This document shows, in pieces, positions 42,001-53,500 of a stretch of 64,000 bases of DNA (position 1 is its first letter; each line of letters opens with the position of its first letter). The stretch comes from Romanomermis culicivorax (Eukaryota; Nematoda; Enoplea; Mermithida; Mermithidae). Made by a program: the position numbers and the translations under genes. The notes beneath the pieces are model-generated. The model ran no database searches. It saw nothing but the letters and a program-made list of their open reading frames with translations, and had not been told where the DNA came from. The DNA lies in NCBI GenBank assembly GCA_963922205.1, contig CAWUHX010000096.1, positions 868,001-932,000 on the forward strand, in the 5' to 3' direction.

Positions 42001-43506
42001 GGGGGTCTGCTTCCGAAATCTTCTTTCAACCAATCGTCGCTTCCTGCTTCATACGCTTCCATGTACTGTATGCTTACATAACCGCGCCTTTTATGCTTTC
42101 TAACTATATTATGCTCTACCACGCCTTTTTGTGTTATGCTTAACTTCTCTGTCTATGCTTCGGACTTATGGTGGGCTTAGCCACGCCTACGAGCTTCCTT
42201 TTTAATTACACATGTATATGCTTCTGTAATGAACTGGGGCTACTGTTCCACTTGAGACTGGTGTCTGGCTTGGGGTTTCTACATTTTTATTACAGGACAG
42301 GTGTATTTACGATTTTGGGGAGAATTATTCTACCTATGGGAAAGCATACATGTAATTGGGGGGAGGGGGAAGTGCTATGGGAACCCCCCTAGAAATCGTC
42401 GACCATATGGCTAGCCATTGGGCGACCCCCCCTCCAGGATTTTCCAATCCTATGGCTAGCCATATGGTAGCCCTAGGGACCCCCATAGTTTTAGTCCAAA
42501 AAAATACTGAAAAATGTCAATTTTTGAACAAAAAATGGTCAAATATGTCAATTTTCTTGGCGCTTCACACCATAAGTACATATTTTATCATTTTTTAGAC
42601 AAAAATTACTACTTTTCAAACCGTTTTTCGGACATTTTTCATGGGAAAAATCGAATTTTTTCCTTCAGGGACCCCTCCCCCCAAAATTTTGAGAATTACT
42701 GACCCCCGGCCCCAAAAAAGTGCTCCAACCCCCCCCCCAGACTTCGAAGCTCCATTACATGTATGTGGGAAAGTGTATCTTCATGTGAGTTATGAGGACC
42801 AGATGCCGATGCGCAAATTAATTATGTAACGTCTTTAATTGGGTTAAAAACGGCTTCTGGGTGCAAGACGTTCAAAACAGAACACTTCAAGTGAATTTAC
42901 AGAAATGTCAATATAGGGAAACTCAGACATCCTTGAGACAATAAATTATGGAATAAATTTAAATACAATAATAGAATACACATATTGTACATTGTGAATT
43001 TACACTGATGCATTAGCATCTATATTACAACTGGTAACCAAGGTTCGACTCCTGGCTACACCTTATTTTTCAAATTTATTCTCACTACAAAAAATTCTAT
43101 ATAATTTTCACATCTAGTAATCTATTTCGTATTCAGGTGGTACCCATTTATCTACTGCATGGAAGAACAACTAAGCCGCCACGTGGACCCCGAGAGAGCC
43201 ATTCAAGGGTGCTTCAACGCCTCAAGGATCAAATCTCTGGAACAAAAATCTATCAATGCATGTCGCAATGGAACAGAAGGCGACCAGCTGCAGCTCGAAG
43301 CTGGTCGGCGAACGAACAACATTGGACCCGAAAAGCACACTTTTGTTCCTTGGTTGACCATCAACGGTGTCAGTTTGAAAAATTTCCAATTGTACCAAGA
43401 TGGTTTGATCAATTTTTTGTGTACTTGGTACCCGGGGGACAAAATGCCAGCTGGTTGTTCAATGTTTGAAGTTGACAAAAGTGCTACTTGTAAAAAGAAG
43501 AGCTAG
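39018..43506 (+). CDS. GILT-type lysosomal thiol reductase, two exons
   Basis: Gamma-interferon-inducible lysosomal thiol reductase family; these enzymes reduce disulfides in acidic compartments or after secretion. Exons 39018-39418 and 43137-43506 join in phase 2 to give 256 aa. A signal peptide (MHFLSRLLVVSLSISGLF) is followed by the CxxC active site CPDC at residues 65-68, PYGNA at about 94-98, and the GILT signature CQHG-x2-EC-x2-N-x4-C at 109-124. Exon 2 opens with the family motif WYPFIYCMEE and contains FVPWLTINGV near the end. Without exon 2 the first exon would read into a non-homologous tail, so the 3718-bp intron is needed. That intron is packed with repeats, including an inverted pair at 40085 and 42335. 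Start chosen at the ATG of 39018, which begins the signal peptide. Confidence 0.92.
39430..39690 (-). repeat. G-rich dispersed repeat in GILT intron (minus orientation)
   Basis: Reverse copy of the 31845-32090 family, followed at 39690-39860 by a fragment shared with 21100-21290. Confidence 0.65.
40085..40550 (-). repeat. ~460-bp repeat in GILT intron, inverted partner of 42335-42770
   Basis: On the minus strand it runs from ACATGTAATTGGGGGGAG to CATGTATGG and matches 42335-42770 block by block (CATATGGCTAGCCATTGGG, CCAATCCTATGGCTAGCC, TTTTTGAACAAAAAATGGTC, TTACTGACCCC). Ends CATACATGTAAT/ATTACATGTATG are inverted, suggesting a TIR element. Confidence 0.8.
40660..41250. repeat. Cluster of dispersed repeats in GILT intron
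   Basis: 40675-40870 belongs to the family at 43660-43930 (GTAGACTTGAT, CAGATTTTTGTAA/GACAGG, CAGCAGGGG). 40895-41070 is CAACAT-family sequence. 41162-41230 is an inverted, decayed copy of the tRNA-Thr-like unit at 8067. Confidence 0.6.
41528..41611 (-). repeat. tRNA-like unit of a second SINE family
   Basis: On the minus strand it starts GGTGAGGTGGTCCAGTAGTG and ends with a B-box-like GGTTCAACTCC and CTGGCTACACC. Fragments of the same 3' half with the tail CCTTATTTTTCAAAT or CCTATTTTTCAAAT occur at 43030-43075 and 47665-47710. Not a canonical tRNA. Confidence 0.55.
41740..43020 (+). repeat. Dispersed repeat, copy 2 of the 10840-11705 family, with nested insertion
   Basis: Colinear with 10840-11705 over 41740-42340 and 42935-43020. 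The interval 42335-42770 is a different repeat nested inside it, so it is the younger insertion. Confidence 0.65.
42335..42770 (+). repeat. ~440-bp repeat in GILT intron, plus-strand partner of 40085-40550
   Basis: Inverted with respect to 40085-40550 and ~1.8 kb away in the same intron, so the pre-mRNA could fold on itself. A partial third copy is at 38040-38200. Confidence 0.8.
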
Positions 43507-43659
43507 ATTTGTGACTTGATATTTTGCTCATATTGCATGTTAAATATATTTATTACATGTGGAGACTTTACTATGAATATACATTGAACTGTTGAATGTG
43601 ATAACATTATCTAAAATTGAATTGATTTGGAGCTCAGGTTATGAAACATTTTTTGTTAA

Positions 43660-44130
43660 TAATGTGACGATGCGCAAAAGGTGCCATCGTGCATTTTCCT
43701 CTGAACCAGTAGACTTGATGTTGCTCATCCAAGTGAGGGGCCCAGACCTGGATTTTTGTGACAGGCCCTGCTGCAGGGGCAACAGGTGATGCAGGGCTGC
43801 GCAGTCAGTGGTAGAGGAGCTACCGCCCAGTGCGCAAGAACCTTTACATGGTGACCGTACCAGGGGGCCCCTTGCCTGCCTGAGTAGGGGGAGGGATGTT
43901 GTGAGGAGGGCATCACACTTCCCTAGGAGGAGAATGTGACAATGCACAAAAAGTGCCATCATGCATTTTCCTCTGAACCCGTAGACTTGATGTTGCTCAT
44001 CCAAGTCACGGGCCCAGACCAGGATTTTTGTGACGGGCACTGCTGCAGTCGCAACAGGCAATGCAGGGCTGAGCAGTTGGTGGTAGAGGAGCTACCACCC
44101 AGTGTGCGACAACCATTACAATAACTTCAG
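43660..44130. repeat. Tandem ~273-bp repeat downstream of GILT
   Basis: 43663-43935 and 43936-44110 share GTGC(A/C)CATC(A/G)TGCATTTTCCTC, GTAGACTTGATGTTGCTCATC and GATTTTTGTGAC. Related single copies are at 39960-40080 and 40675-40790. No gene. Confidence 0.75.
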
Positions 44131-44189
44131 GCAACTATAAGTAGTTATATGGGCCTGTACAGGGAGTATATAAAATACACCCATGTACA

Positions 44190-44450
44190 AAGGCATCAAA
44201 GTATGACACCTTAAATGAGGGGGTGATACAGGGAGCATAGAAAGTATAGCCTATGATCTGAATTTGTTGAACCTGTAGGGTGATACAGAGGGTGTAGAAA
44301 GTAGGCCTGAAGCTTTAACATGTAAAATTTGACTCCGATGTAGAAAGTACTGCTCGACATATTAACAGGTAAATTTCGACCTCGATGTAGAAAGTACCCT
44401 CGAAGCTTTAATAGATAAAATTCGACCTAAATGTAGAACGAACGCCTTGT
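44190..44450. repeat. GTAGAAAGTA repeat patch
   Basis: At least five copies of a ~60-bp unit with AAGCTTTAA(C/T)A, AAATT(C/T)GACC and GATGTAGAAAGTA. Related patches are at 27640-27760 and 33830-33920. Confidence 0.65.
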
Positions 44451-44496
44451 GTTGAGGCAACCTGTTCCCGCCACTCGGGGCTTCAGTAAAAGTTAG

Positions 44497-44569
44497 GCTC
44501 GGTCTGGGACTTGAACCCAGGACCTTGCGGCTACCGTCCGCACGCTCTAACCAACTGAGCCAACGGAGC
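44497..44569 (-). repeat. tRNA-like unit (anticodon-loop GGT), tandem copy 1
   Basis: On the minus strand it starts GCTCCGTTGGCTCAGTTGGT. Good D, anticodon (TGCGG/CCGCA) and T stems, but the loop lacks the universal U33 and the acceptor has a C-C mismatch. With its ~229-bp surroundings it is repeated at 44726, so a tRNA-derived SINE is the better reading. Confidence 0.65.
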
Positions 44570-44725
44570 AGCGGGAAAGGCGCACTCTTTTTGCAACAAT
44601 TGGTAGTTGAGGTGGCTGCTTTGGCCACTCTCAACATCCCTCCGCCATTGAGTTTGACGGACCGCCAAGGGCCACCAGTGTTAAGGCAACCTTTTCCCGC
44701 CACTCAGGGCTTCAGTAAAAGTTAG

Positions 44726-44798
44726 GCTCGGTCTGGGACTTGAACCCAGAACCTTGCGGCTACCCTCCGCACGCTCTAACCAACTGAGCCAACAGAGC
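44726..44798 (-). repeat. tRNA-like unit (anticodon-loop GGT), tandem copy 2
   Basis: Second copy of 44497-44569, 229 bp downstream, with a few substitutions; also lacks U33. Confidence 0.65.
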
Positions 44799-45763
44799 GG
44801 CGGGAAAGGCGCTCTCTTTTTGCAACAATTCGTAGTTGAGGTGGCTGCTTTGGCTACTCTCAACACTTGGATGACTCAGATGTTGAAATCGACGACCCAA
44901 TGTCCCCCAAAAAAATTCTAGTGTGACTCTTAGAATCTAATGATCCAACAGTTTTACTCAGTTTTTTTACAAAAAATCTTGTTTGAGATACAATTTTTAC
45001 ATGTTTGGGACACATTTTTCAGTGATTTCCTATGCTCGAGCATTGTTTTCGGGACACATTTTTCATTGTTTCAGGTGACATTTTGTTACAAAATGCATAA
45101 AAATTGAAGTCTTTATGAGACATGTGGAGTGTCTTTTCATATCAAAGACGCAAAAAATGGATTGGAGACATATGAAGTGTCTTACTGTAGCTGTTCAATC
45201 TATTTATATTGTTTGGGTCTACAGTGAGAGTTCGGCTGGGTATGCAACCCCAACTGGTGACCTTGGGGGCTAATATCAGCATTGTCTGAGAAACTGAGCT
45301 ATTCGAAAGGCGCTCTCAATTGGCAGCTGCGAGCCATGAGTGATTTTAAAGCAAAAAAATCTATTTTTTTCCACCAATAATCTCCAAATATAAAAATAAA
45401 ATAATTTTTTATAAAAAAACCATAAAATAAATTTTTACAGTGCTTAGCATTAAAAAACTCGCCACTTTTATTCCTTTTTTAAATGGCAATTTTTTGCCCA
45501 AAAATGGTTTCTTTTTCAGTTTTGATTGGACACCCTCTTGCCGGCCATTTCAGGATCAGGAAGTCGACATTCAAATCAATGATAGGTGTCTGGCTGGTGC
45601 AGATAAATTAGCCTGGCAATGGAGCACCAAGGAAAGAAGAAAAATGATGATGAAAATCATTCTAGGTTTTTATTATTTTAGCGAATGCCGACACCCATCT
45701 CCACGTCATGTCTTTAATTTACTATCTTCAAAATTTTTGGATATAGAGTTTCCTCGCAGAGCC

Positions 45764-46164
45764 TACATTACCAGGCGAAATTAATCCTCAAAAATTTGTG
45801 TCCGAGACCTGTCCAGATCAGACATGCATGGCAAGAATTTTCCAGGGGGGGGGGGGGGGGTCCATGGACTTTTTCCCTGTGGGGTAGGGGGGGTAAGCAA
45901 AAAAAAAAGGTCTGCAAGCCTGTTTTTCATAAAAAATATGCACAAAAATCATGAAAAAAGCTGTCTTGGAAAAAGTTCAGGTAGGGGTGTTTGAAGATTT
46001 TTTTTGGCCATGGGGCATGGCCAGGGTCACGTGTATGGGGGTTTACCCCCCTATGTGCATGTATGGCCCAGATGCATCTTTTTTTGGAACACAAGGTGTG
46101 CTGAATGCTGATTCCATCTCGGACGCGTCCAGCATAGATGGTTAATTTCACCTGGTAGTGTACA
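45764..46164. mobile_element. Second copy of the CACTACCAGGCGAAA MITE, with nested G-rich repeat
   Basis: Left end TACATTACCAGGCGAAATTA, right end GGTTAATTTCACCTGGTAGT, imperfect versions of the TIRs at 24259-24646. The centre (45835-46070) is a G-rich repeat of the 31845 family, so the elements are nested or share internal sequence. 46165-46600 has no gene; a lone MITE right end is at ~46492. Confidence 0.75.
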
Positions 46165-46685
46165 AGGTTCATTCTGAGGACTCATTTATTGGTTAGTGTT
46201 TGGTGTTGCGAGGTCTAGGTGAGAACTATTGCACTAGATCCGAGGCTTAGCTAAGGAGTAGTTCTAACTAGTCTGCCAAACTATAGATATCACACCTTTT
46301 TTGATCAGAAGTATTGGGCTCGCTAAGCTGTTGGTCAGAAAAATGCTGAGAAAATGTCAATTTTTGGATGAAAAAAGATCAAATCACCTTTTGAACTTCT
46401 TTGATGAGAAAATCTTTTTTTTTTGTTTAGGGTCCCCCTAGAATTTTGGATCATTGATGACCCTCCATATTACCTTGAGAGGTCACTTTTTGCCTGGTAG
46501 TGCACAGTTAGCTCAGAACTAATTCTGGCTATTCTAATTCACTCAATCTATGTTTTTTTGAGGTATGATTATTATGATCTCATTTCAACGCAATGAATAA
46601 TCTATTAAAAATTTTAAAACTGATATGAAAGAGACTGTATAAAGCTAAAAAGTAAAACAAAATCGTAGATCCGCACTTCTCTGAT

Positions 46686-49600
46686 TTACACCAATGTTCC
46701 GCTATTGTTCAAAGTCCCACTATCTGGGCCACTTTCCGATGCAATCTGCGTCGAAGGCAAGGTTGTTGCGGCACCTTCAATTGGGGTACTTGCTTCACTT
46801 TCTTCCATTGCTACGAATGCTTCATTGACGACACCATCCAGAGGCACCGTGGGATGTTTCAAGGCATCATCGTAGGTTGGCGGTGCCTCAAAAACTCTGG
46901 TTGCGGCATTCGCTGTCGCAGCCGGCCAAACGAATAAACGTCGCTCACCCATCTGATGTATCGACGGTCCAGGAACGCTACCAACTTCCCTGCTGTTATC
47001 TTCGACAATAGGAGCCCTCAACTGGTGCTGTAAAGCGGCTAATCGCTGTCGGTAGATTTTGCCTGCTACGACAGTCACGATCAATAGTACGATGATCAAA
47101 CCAATTATGCACGAGATCAAGATTATGGTAGTGGCGTAAGCACCTCCGGCATTAATCGACGGCGAAGATTCAGTTTCGACTAAATATTTTTTAATGTATT
47201 GATTTTGTAGCAGTATATCCGATGATGTAATTTCTTTCATATCTGGAAAAACGAGTTTAATAGCAAAGATAGAGAGTGTTTCAGATATGTTACTCACTAA
47301 AGCACAAGTTGGGTAATTCATCGCTATAATCGCCGCAATGGTCATTTTCGTCGCACTGTAAATTTCCGGCGATGCATCGACCATTGGCGCAATGATATTC
47401 GCGAGCATCATTGCATACTATAAAGGAAACTTTTTTACTGTAATTTTTGCACTTTGCATGTTTTCCTTTGTTTAATATTTGTACATGGTCATCAGATTTT
47501 TAGCATACAACTCCAATGCTTGGTGGTGGTCATGAACCTGCGACCTTTGGCAAGTAGCAGCCTACCTGCTGCTTTGAACTGCGAACCAATGAAGTTGCCC
47601 TCAAAACTAGACCACCAAAAGCACCTTAATCTGAGTTCACCTGGTGTCCAGTAGAATGCTGCTAACCCAGATACATTCGACTCCTGGCTACATCCTATTT
47701 TTCAAATTCAGTTCCACCCCAAAAAATTCCATATAATTTTCATTTCTAAAAAGTCAGCTACTTCATTGGTCGACAGTTCAAGGCAGCAGCTATGCTCAGA
47801 CATGCACGACAAGAATTTTCCAGGGGGTAGGGTCCTTGGACTTTTTATCCAGGGGGTAGTGTCCTTGGACTTTTTATCCAGGGAGTAGGGGAGCAAAAAA
47901 ACAAAAAAAAGTTCTGCAAGCCTATTTTTTTATACAAAATATGCACAAAAATCATCAAAACAAAAGTTCAGGGGGTGTTTGAAAATTTTTTTGGGCCAGG
48001 GTCTCAGGTAAGGGGGTTTACCACCCCCCTACCCCTTATGTACGTGTATGGGTATGCTGCTACTTGCCAAAGGTCTTGCCAGGTTCACGACCACCAAGCA
48101 TTGGAGTTGTGCACTAAAAATTGTAGCCAAGGGAGCACCTTAATCTGGGTTCACTTCATGGTGTGGTGATCTAGGCAGCTCTGAAAAAATTTGCAGCTCT
48201 AGCTCACCAGCATTGGCCCACTTATAAAATTGCGTAAAAATCAAAGCCACGCCAATACCACCGAGGTAGAAGCCCTTCAAGCGAATATAAAATCCACACT
48301 TTTCGTAGCCCGTAGTTCGGCCATCAGGCAAATTCAGGACAAAACTGTCATTTACAATTGGGAATTGAATACTATAATCCGAATCGTCATAGTTGTTGAT
48401 TAATGATGATGTTCCGTAATGAAAAAGTAACGGTGATTGGCTAGTCAATCCTTGTCGTATTTCAAAAGACAAATTTTTATGGCTGTGCTTCAAAATAGAC
48501 AAATCCCTGATTTTCAAATAAATTTGATCATAAAGTGGGCTACTAAAACGCGATTTCGACACTAGCCAAATACAATCGATGTAAATATTCGGTGTATTGA
48601 TCAATGACGGATCTAATATGATTACGCCAGCTTTTTGGTCATAGATTTTATCGCAAGCTAAAAGTTGTATGAGAAATAAAAGTTACAGTAAGCTAGAGTA
48701 AATTAGATTTACTTTTACAGACTGGATTGTTAGGCCAATGAGCACGTAGGGTAAACTTGTATTCAGCCCTGAAGCCAATGTCTGTAGCGTAAGGCCCTGA
48801 TGAGAATAACAACGTGAGTTTTGGACCGGATGAGCTCACAGAGCAGGGTCGTGTAACAGAATAGTCGTTAGCTGAAGTTGCACCATGTATCACAGTACCA
48901 TCCGAGTCAAAAATCTAAAATGAAAAGCATGTACGTCAAGAAACTACAGTATCTCGCAATAAAACTGCATATATCTATAAGGTTTAATCACACATTAGAT
49001 TTCCAAAATGGCCAACTGGCTAGTTCTCCTATTTCGCAAGCCAATGCTCCGGGTTCGAATCCCGGCAGAGTAAAAATTTTTTTTCTACCTTAATACTCGA
49101 CATATAATGTAACTGATAGTCGGAGAACAACAATTGCACGCCACCAATCGGATTTTCATTAATGAACGTATAATTAACGACAATATTTTGCGGGTAACTT
49201 TTCGGATACCAAGGACTAGTAATGACGCCGATAGAATTTGATGTCGAATTTGAATTTGGATCGTAAAGCGCCCATGCTCGAAAGATTACTGTATTTTCTA
49301 CAAAAAAAATATTTTCCTCAAATTTAAATTAGAATACGGCTAGAAAAAATACCTGTAAGAGCTCCGACTAGTTGGGGGGGGGAGGGTAAACGTCAAATTT
49401 TGAGGTGGGTGTCCCAAAATTTCCAAAATTTGGGGAATAGGGTGGAAAAACCCTCAAAAGACAAAATTTCGAACATTTTCCCGGAGAGGCCAAAAAATCC
49501 ACTTTTTTCCTCATTTTTTCAGAGTTTAGGGAGTTGGATATGTGGTTGACCAAGTTGGGGGTGTGGTCCCCCCTCAACCTCCCCCCCCAATTTCAAGTAT

Positions 49601-50156
49601 GCTAGAAAATCTCACCAATAACTTTAAATTCGATAACGGGGAAATTTATAGACTTTTCTCCCAGCGTAGAAAACGTAATTAAAATTAGTTTATTAATCGA
49701 CGATGTGAAATTTTTAGAAATTTCGCCCTCTCCTGCATTTTTGATTGTCGAATTTTGGTAAAAAATGGGATATTTTCTACATTTGGGTTGGAGGAATTCG
49801 TCGGACGGCCTTTCTTCTAAAACGGAAATTTCCGCGCCGGCGGCGATTTTAGTATTTGACGAAGCGCCAAAATCGCATTTATCATCGAAATTTGTTAAAA
49901 AATCCGATTCTAATCGCCAATTCAATTCTATTAAACAATTTTGACATGCTAATAATTCTAATTTACACGTCGTTTTAGTCAAATTTCCGACGAAAATGCG
50001 GCCGTAATCGCCTGAATTCAAAATTTTCCGATTATTAGTCGTTGTTTTACGGCCGCAAATTGTCAAATCGTCTAATAGTCGAGAAGCGAAAACCAAATAC
50101 GTCGTCGTAGAAATAATGAAAAAACAAAAAAGCGTAGAATAATATAGGTTTTTCAT
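46686..50156 (-). CDS. CUB-LDLa type I membrane protein, LEV-10/NETO-like
   Basis: Minus-strand exons 50156-49616, 49297-49089, 48914-48713, 48657-48208, 47417-47298 and 47242-46686 give 692 aa; all phases agree. Order: signal peptide (MKNLYYSTLFCFFIISTTTY), a CUB-like region to ~180, a clear CUB domain at ~181-317 (GVITSPWYPKSYPQN), a third CUB-like region to ~467, one complete LDL-receptor class A module at ~469-507 (six Cys, CDENDHCGDYSDE), a transmembrane helix at ~544-568, and a ~125-residue cytoplasmic tail with a PPTY motif near 628-631 that could bind WW/Nedd4 proteins. CUB repeats, a single LDLa and a TM helix are the plan of receptor-clustering auxiliary proteins such as LEV-10, SOL-2 and NETO. 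The exact orthologue is not settled. Confidence 0.85.
47800..48045 (+). repeat. G-rich repeat in an intron of the CUB-LDLa gene
   Basis: Another copy of the 31845-32090 family, lying antisense to the host gene between the CUB3 and LDLa exons. A fragment of the 41528-type tRNA-like repeat (47665-47710) is in the same intron. Confidence 0.65.
49005..49075 (+). repeat. Partial tRNA-like sequence in a CUB-LDLa intron
   Basis: The 3' half has a perfect T arm (CCGGG TTCGAAT CCCGG) and B box followed by a T-run, but the 5' half does not form an acceptor or D stem. Probably a tRNA fragment or SINE remnant, antisense to the host gene. Confidence 0.45.
49345..49600 (-). repeat. Second G-rich repeat family (CCCAAAATTTCC type) in intron 1 of the CUB-LDLa gene
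   Basis: Shares GTTGGGGGG, GGTAAACG, CCCAAA(A)TTTCC, AAAACCCTC/AAAACGCTC and GGGGAGG motifs with the array at 61130-61560. Confidence 0.6.
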
Positions 50157-50182
50157 TCCCCTTGATTTCTGAAAAAAAAAAA
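50157..50182 (-). promoter_or_regulatory. Putative spliced-leader acceptor site
   Basis: Reading the minus strand, an uninterrupted poly-T tract ends in CAG at 50169-50171, 12 nt before the ATG at 50156. This matches the trans-splice acceptors of nematode mRNAs. The scribbler-like gene ends 347 bp upstream on the same strand, so the two may be co-transcribed. Confidence 0.55.
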
Positions 50183-50514
50183 CAAAAATAACGAAGGAAA
50201 AACCCAGTTTTTTCGACAATTGAGTTAAGAAAGAAGATTTTAAATGAAAAATATGCAAATTTGCACATGGATTTTAAAGAATTCCTTAAATCCGCATCGA
50301 AACAGCGCCACTCGAAAATCCGGATGAGAATGTTTCGATCGATAATTCGATTTCTACAGTAAACTGAACGTTGTTGCGATATATTTAGTAACCGCATACA
50401 CTTGTCGATTACATTCGGAAAAGTCACACACTAGTCACGTTGTAATTCAAGAAATACAAAAACTTTTACATAACTTTACAACATACTAAAGTACAAAACA
50501 AAACATCTCCAATT

Positions 50515-53500
50515 TTATTTGGGCACGTAGGGCGGATAGGCGCCGACAATTCCGGCTGCAGCCGCAGCGGCCGCTTGTTGCCCTGCGGCAAGCAACGCTG
50601 AACGAGAAAATTTCAAATTATAGAAAAAAAATTCAAATCAGTCGCCAAAAAGTCGAAACTCTCACCGGCGTAAGGATCGACGGCAGCCGCAGCTGACGTC
50701 AGCAACGCCGGGTAAGCGTGCGTGTGATGATGCGTATGCAAGTGCCGTTGGACGGGCGGCGATTTGACGTTTGCGGCGTCCTGCGTTTTTTCATTTTTCT
50801 TGGACGGTAGCGGCTGCGGCGGCGCGAAAAACGTCGGCGGTTGAGCGACGAAAATTGCGTCGTAAGGTAATAACGGAGCTAGAAAAGAAAAGACGCTTGC
50901 TGACGTCAAGAAATTCTCTTCGCTCGCGGGCGTCAAGATTTTACCCGCCAAAAACGACGACGTTTCCGGCTGCGGTTCTTTCTTCTTTTTAGGCGGCGTT
51001 TTCATCTCGTGCTGCGGCGGCGGCGGCGACGATAATAAATGACGTTCGAGCGTCGGCGCTTCGTCGGCGTCCGAAACGTCGGAAAAAGCGGGCGACGGCG
51101 GCCGACGTTTTTTGCTAGGTTGCGGCGGCGACGCGCTGATGTTGCTGACGTCAGGCGATACGATTTTGAATAAATTTTCTAAACTAGCGTTTTCGCGATC
51201 GCTCAACGTTTTTTTCCCGTCGACGGAATTTTTTTTTCCGTCGACGATGTTTTCCGGCGTAACGTTTTCCGTCGTGGTCGTCGTTTGAACATCGACGTCG
51301 ACGCGCGTCGAAAGATCGCCGCGCGTCGACGTCGCTGCGTCGCGAAAGTCGGCGACGGCGACGTCCGGGTGAGCGCCGCTTTGATGGTAGATTAAGGCGA
51401 CGGGCGACGTGAATTTTTTGCCGCAACGGGCGACGGTGCAGGGCGTCAACGACGGCGACGACGGTTCGAGGATTGCGGCGCGATTCTGAGGACGAAAAAA
51501 AAACATTTTTTTTAAAACTTTCTTCTAATGTTTCAGAATTTGGTTTTTTTCCCCAAAAAAGTTTTTTTTTGAAAATTTCTTTTGTTTAAATTTTTCTCTA
51601 CTTTCCTCTAAAATTTCAAAAAAAATTTTTTTTGAAGCTTTTCTCGAATGTTTCAAAAATTTTATTTTTTTCAAAAAAAATTTTTTTTTTTGAAGCATTT
51701 CTCGAATGTTTCAAAAATTTGATTTTTTTCAAAAAAAAATTTTTTTCCAAACTTTCCTCTAATATTACAATTTTTTTTAGTCTTTCCTCTAATGTTAAAA
51801 AAATTTTTTTTTGAAATTTTTTCTACTTTCCTCTGAAATTTCAAAAAAAAATTTTTTTGAAACTTTTCTCTAATGTTTCGAAAATTTGATTTAAAAAAAA
51901 TTTTTTTTTCAAACTTTCCTTTAATATTACAAAAAAATTTTTTTGAAACATTCCCCTAATGTTCCAAAAAATGTTTTTTTGAAACTTTCCTGTAATATTT
52001 CAAAAAACAAATTTCTTGAAACTTTCCTCTAATGTTTCGAAAAATTTTTTTTTTGAAACTTTCCTTTAATGTTTCAAATTTTTTTTTTAAATTTCCCTCT
52101 AATTCATGGAAAAACAATTTTGTAGCTTTCCCCTAATGTTTTTTTCTCGAGGAATTTTTAAAAAAATATTTACAAAATTTGCCATCAAATTCACAACTTT
52201 CATAATTTTACGAAAAAAATTAATACGATTTATCAAGAAATTCATAGATTCTACCAAATTTCCTAAAAAATTTACAAATTTTTAACAAATTTAACAAATT
52301 CTTAGAAAGAAATTTACAAAATTAAAAAAATTAAACTTGAAGAAAATTTACAAAATTTCCTAACAAATATTATGAATTTTACAAATTTTTAAATAATTTA
52401 GAAAATCAAAAAAATATTTAAAATTTCGTATAAAAATTTAAAAAATTACAAAAAAAATCACCAAATTTCCAAAGAAATTTACAAATTTTACAAATTTGAA
52501 AAACTTTACACAATAAAAAAATTACAAAATTTCCTGGTAAATTTATGCATTTTAGAAAATTTCGACAGATATTTACAAATTCCTAAAAAAATCACAAAAT
52601 TTCTAAAAATAAATGAGAAAATATGAAGAAAAAATTAACAAAATTTTTTCAAAAAAATTACAAAGTTTCCTAATAAATTTACAAATCTTTAAAAAAATTT
52701 ACGAAATTTAGAACAAAAACTAAATAAAATTTACTAAATTTCCTGAAAAATTTAGAAGGAAAAAACAAGAGTTTGAAAGGAAAAAATTGAAAAAGATTTG
52801 TAAAATTAAAAAATTTTTTACAAATTTTACAAATTCTAAAAAAATTAACAAAATTAAAAAATTTGCAGAATTTCCCATGAAAATTCAGAAAAATTAAAAA
52901 AATTACCAAAAATGTACAAAATTCCTTGAGAAATTTACAAATTTTACAAATTAAAAAAAAATTTTAATTATGTAAGAGAATTTGGAGAAATTTGAAAAAA
53001 AATCGGAAAAACAAAATTTCATAAGAAATTTACAAATTGTATAAATTTTTAAAAAATGTACAAAATTTCCTTAACTTTTAAACTTCGATTATTTCCTTAG
53101 AAATTGACAAAAGTTCCTACGAAATTTACAAAATTTTTTGAGAAATTTACAAATTTTTGAAAAATTTAGAAGATTGTTTCAAAAAAATTTACAAAATTTC
53201 CTATTAAATTTGAAAAAATCTACAAAAAAATGTACGAAATTTCTCAACAAATATGAATTTAACAAATTTTTAAATAATTTACAAAGTTAAAAAATATTTA
53301 AAATATCCTATGAAAATTTATAAATACAAAAAAATTACCAAATTTCAAAAGAAATTTACAAATTTGAAAAACTTTACACAATAAAAAAATTACTGAATTT
53401 TCCCAAGAAACTTATAGGTTTTAGAAAATCTCCATAGAAATTTACAAATTTCTAAAAAATCACAAAATTTTAAAAAAGAAGCGTAAAAATTTGAGAAAAA

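Noticed and set aside
41937-42392. Short open frames in the 41.7-43 kb repeat
   Set aside because: The paired copy at 10840-11705 does not preserve them.
45220-45320. Another tRNA-like gene (minus strand)
   Set aside because: AGCTCAG and a T-arm-like block can be seen, but acceptor and anticodon stems do not pair well enough to support it.
50770-50992. Plus-strand open frames across 50771-51814
   Set aside because: Antisense shadows of the scribbler-like exon 5 and its repeat-rich intron.
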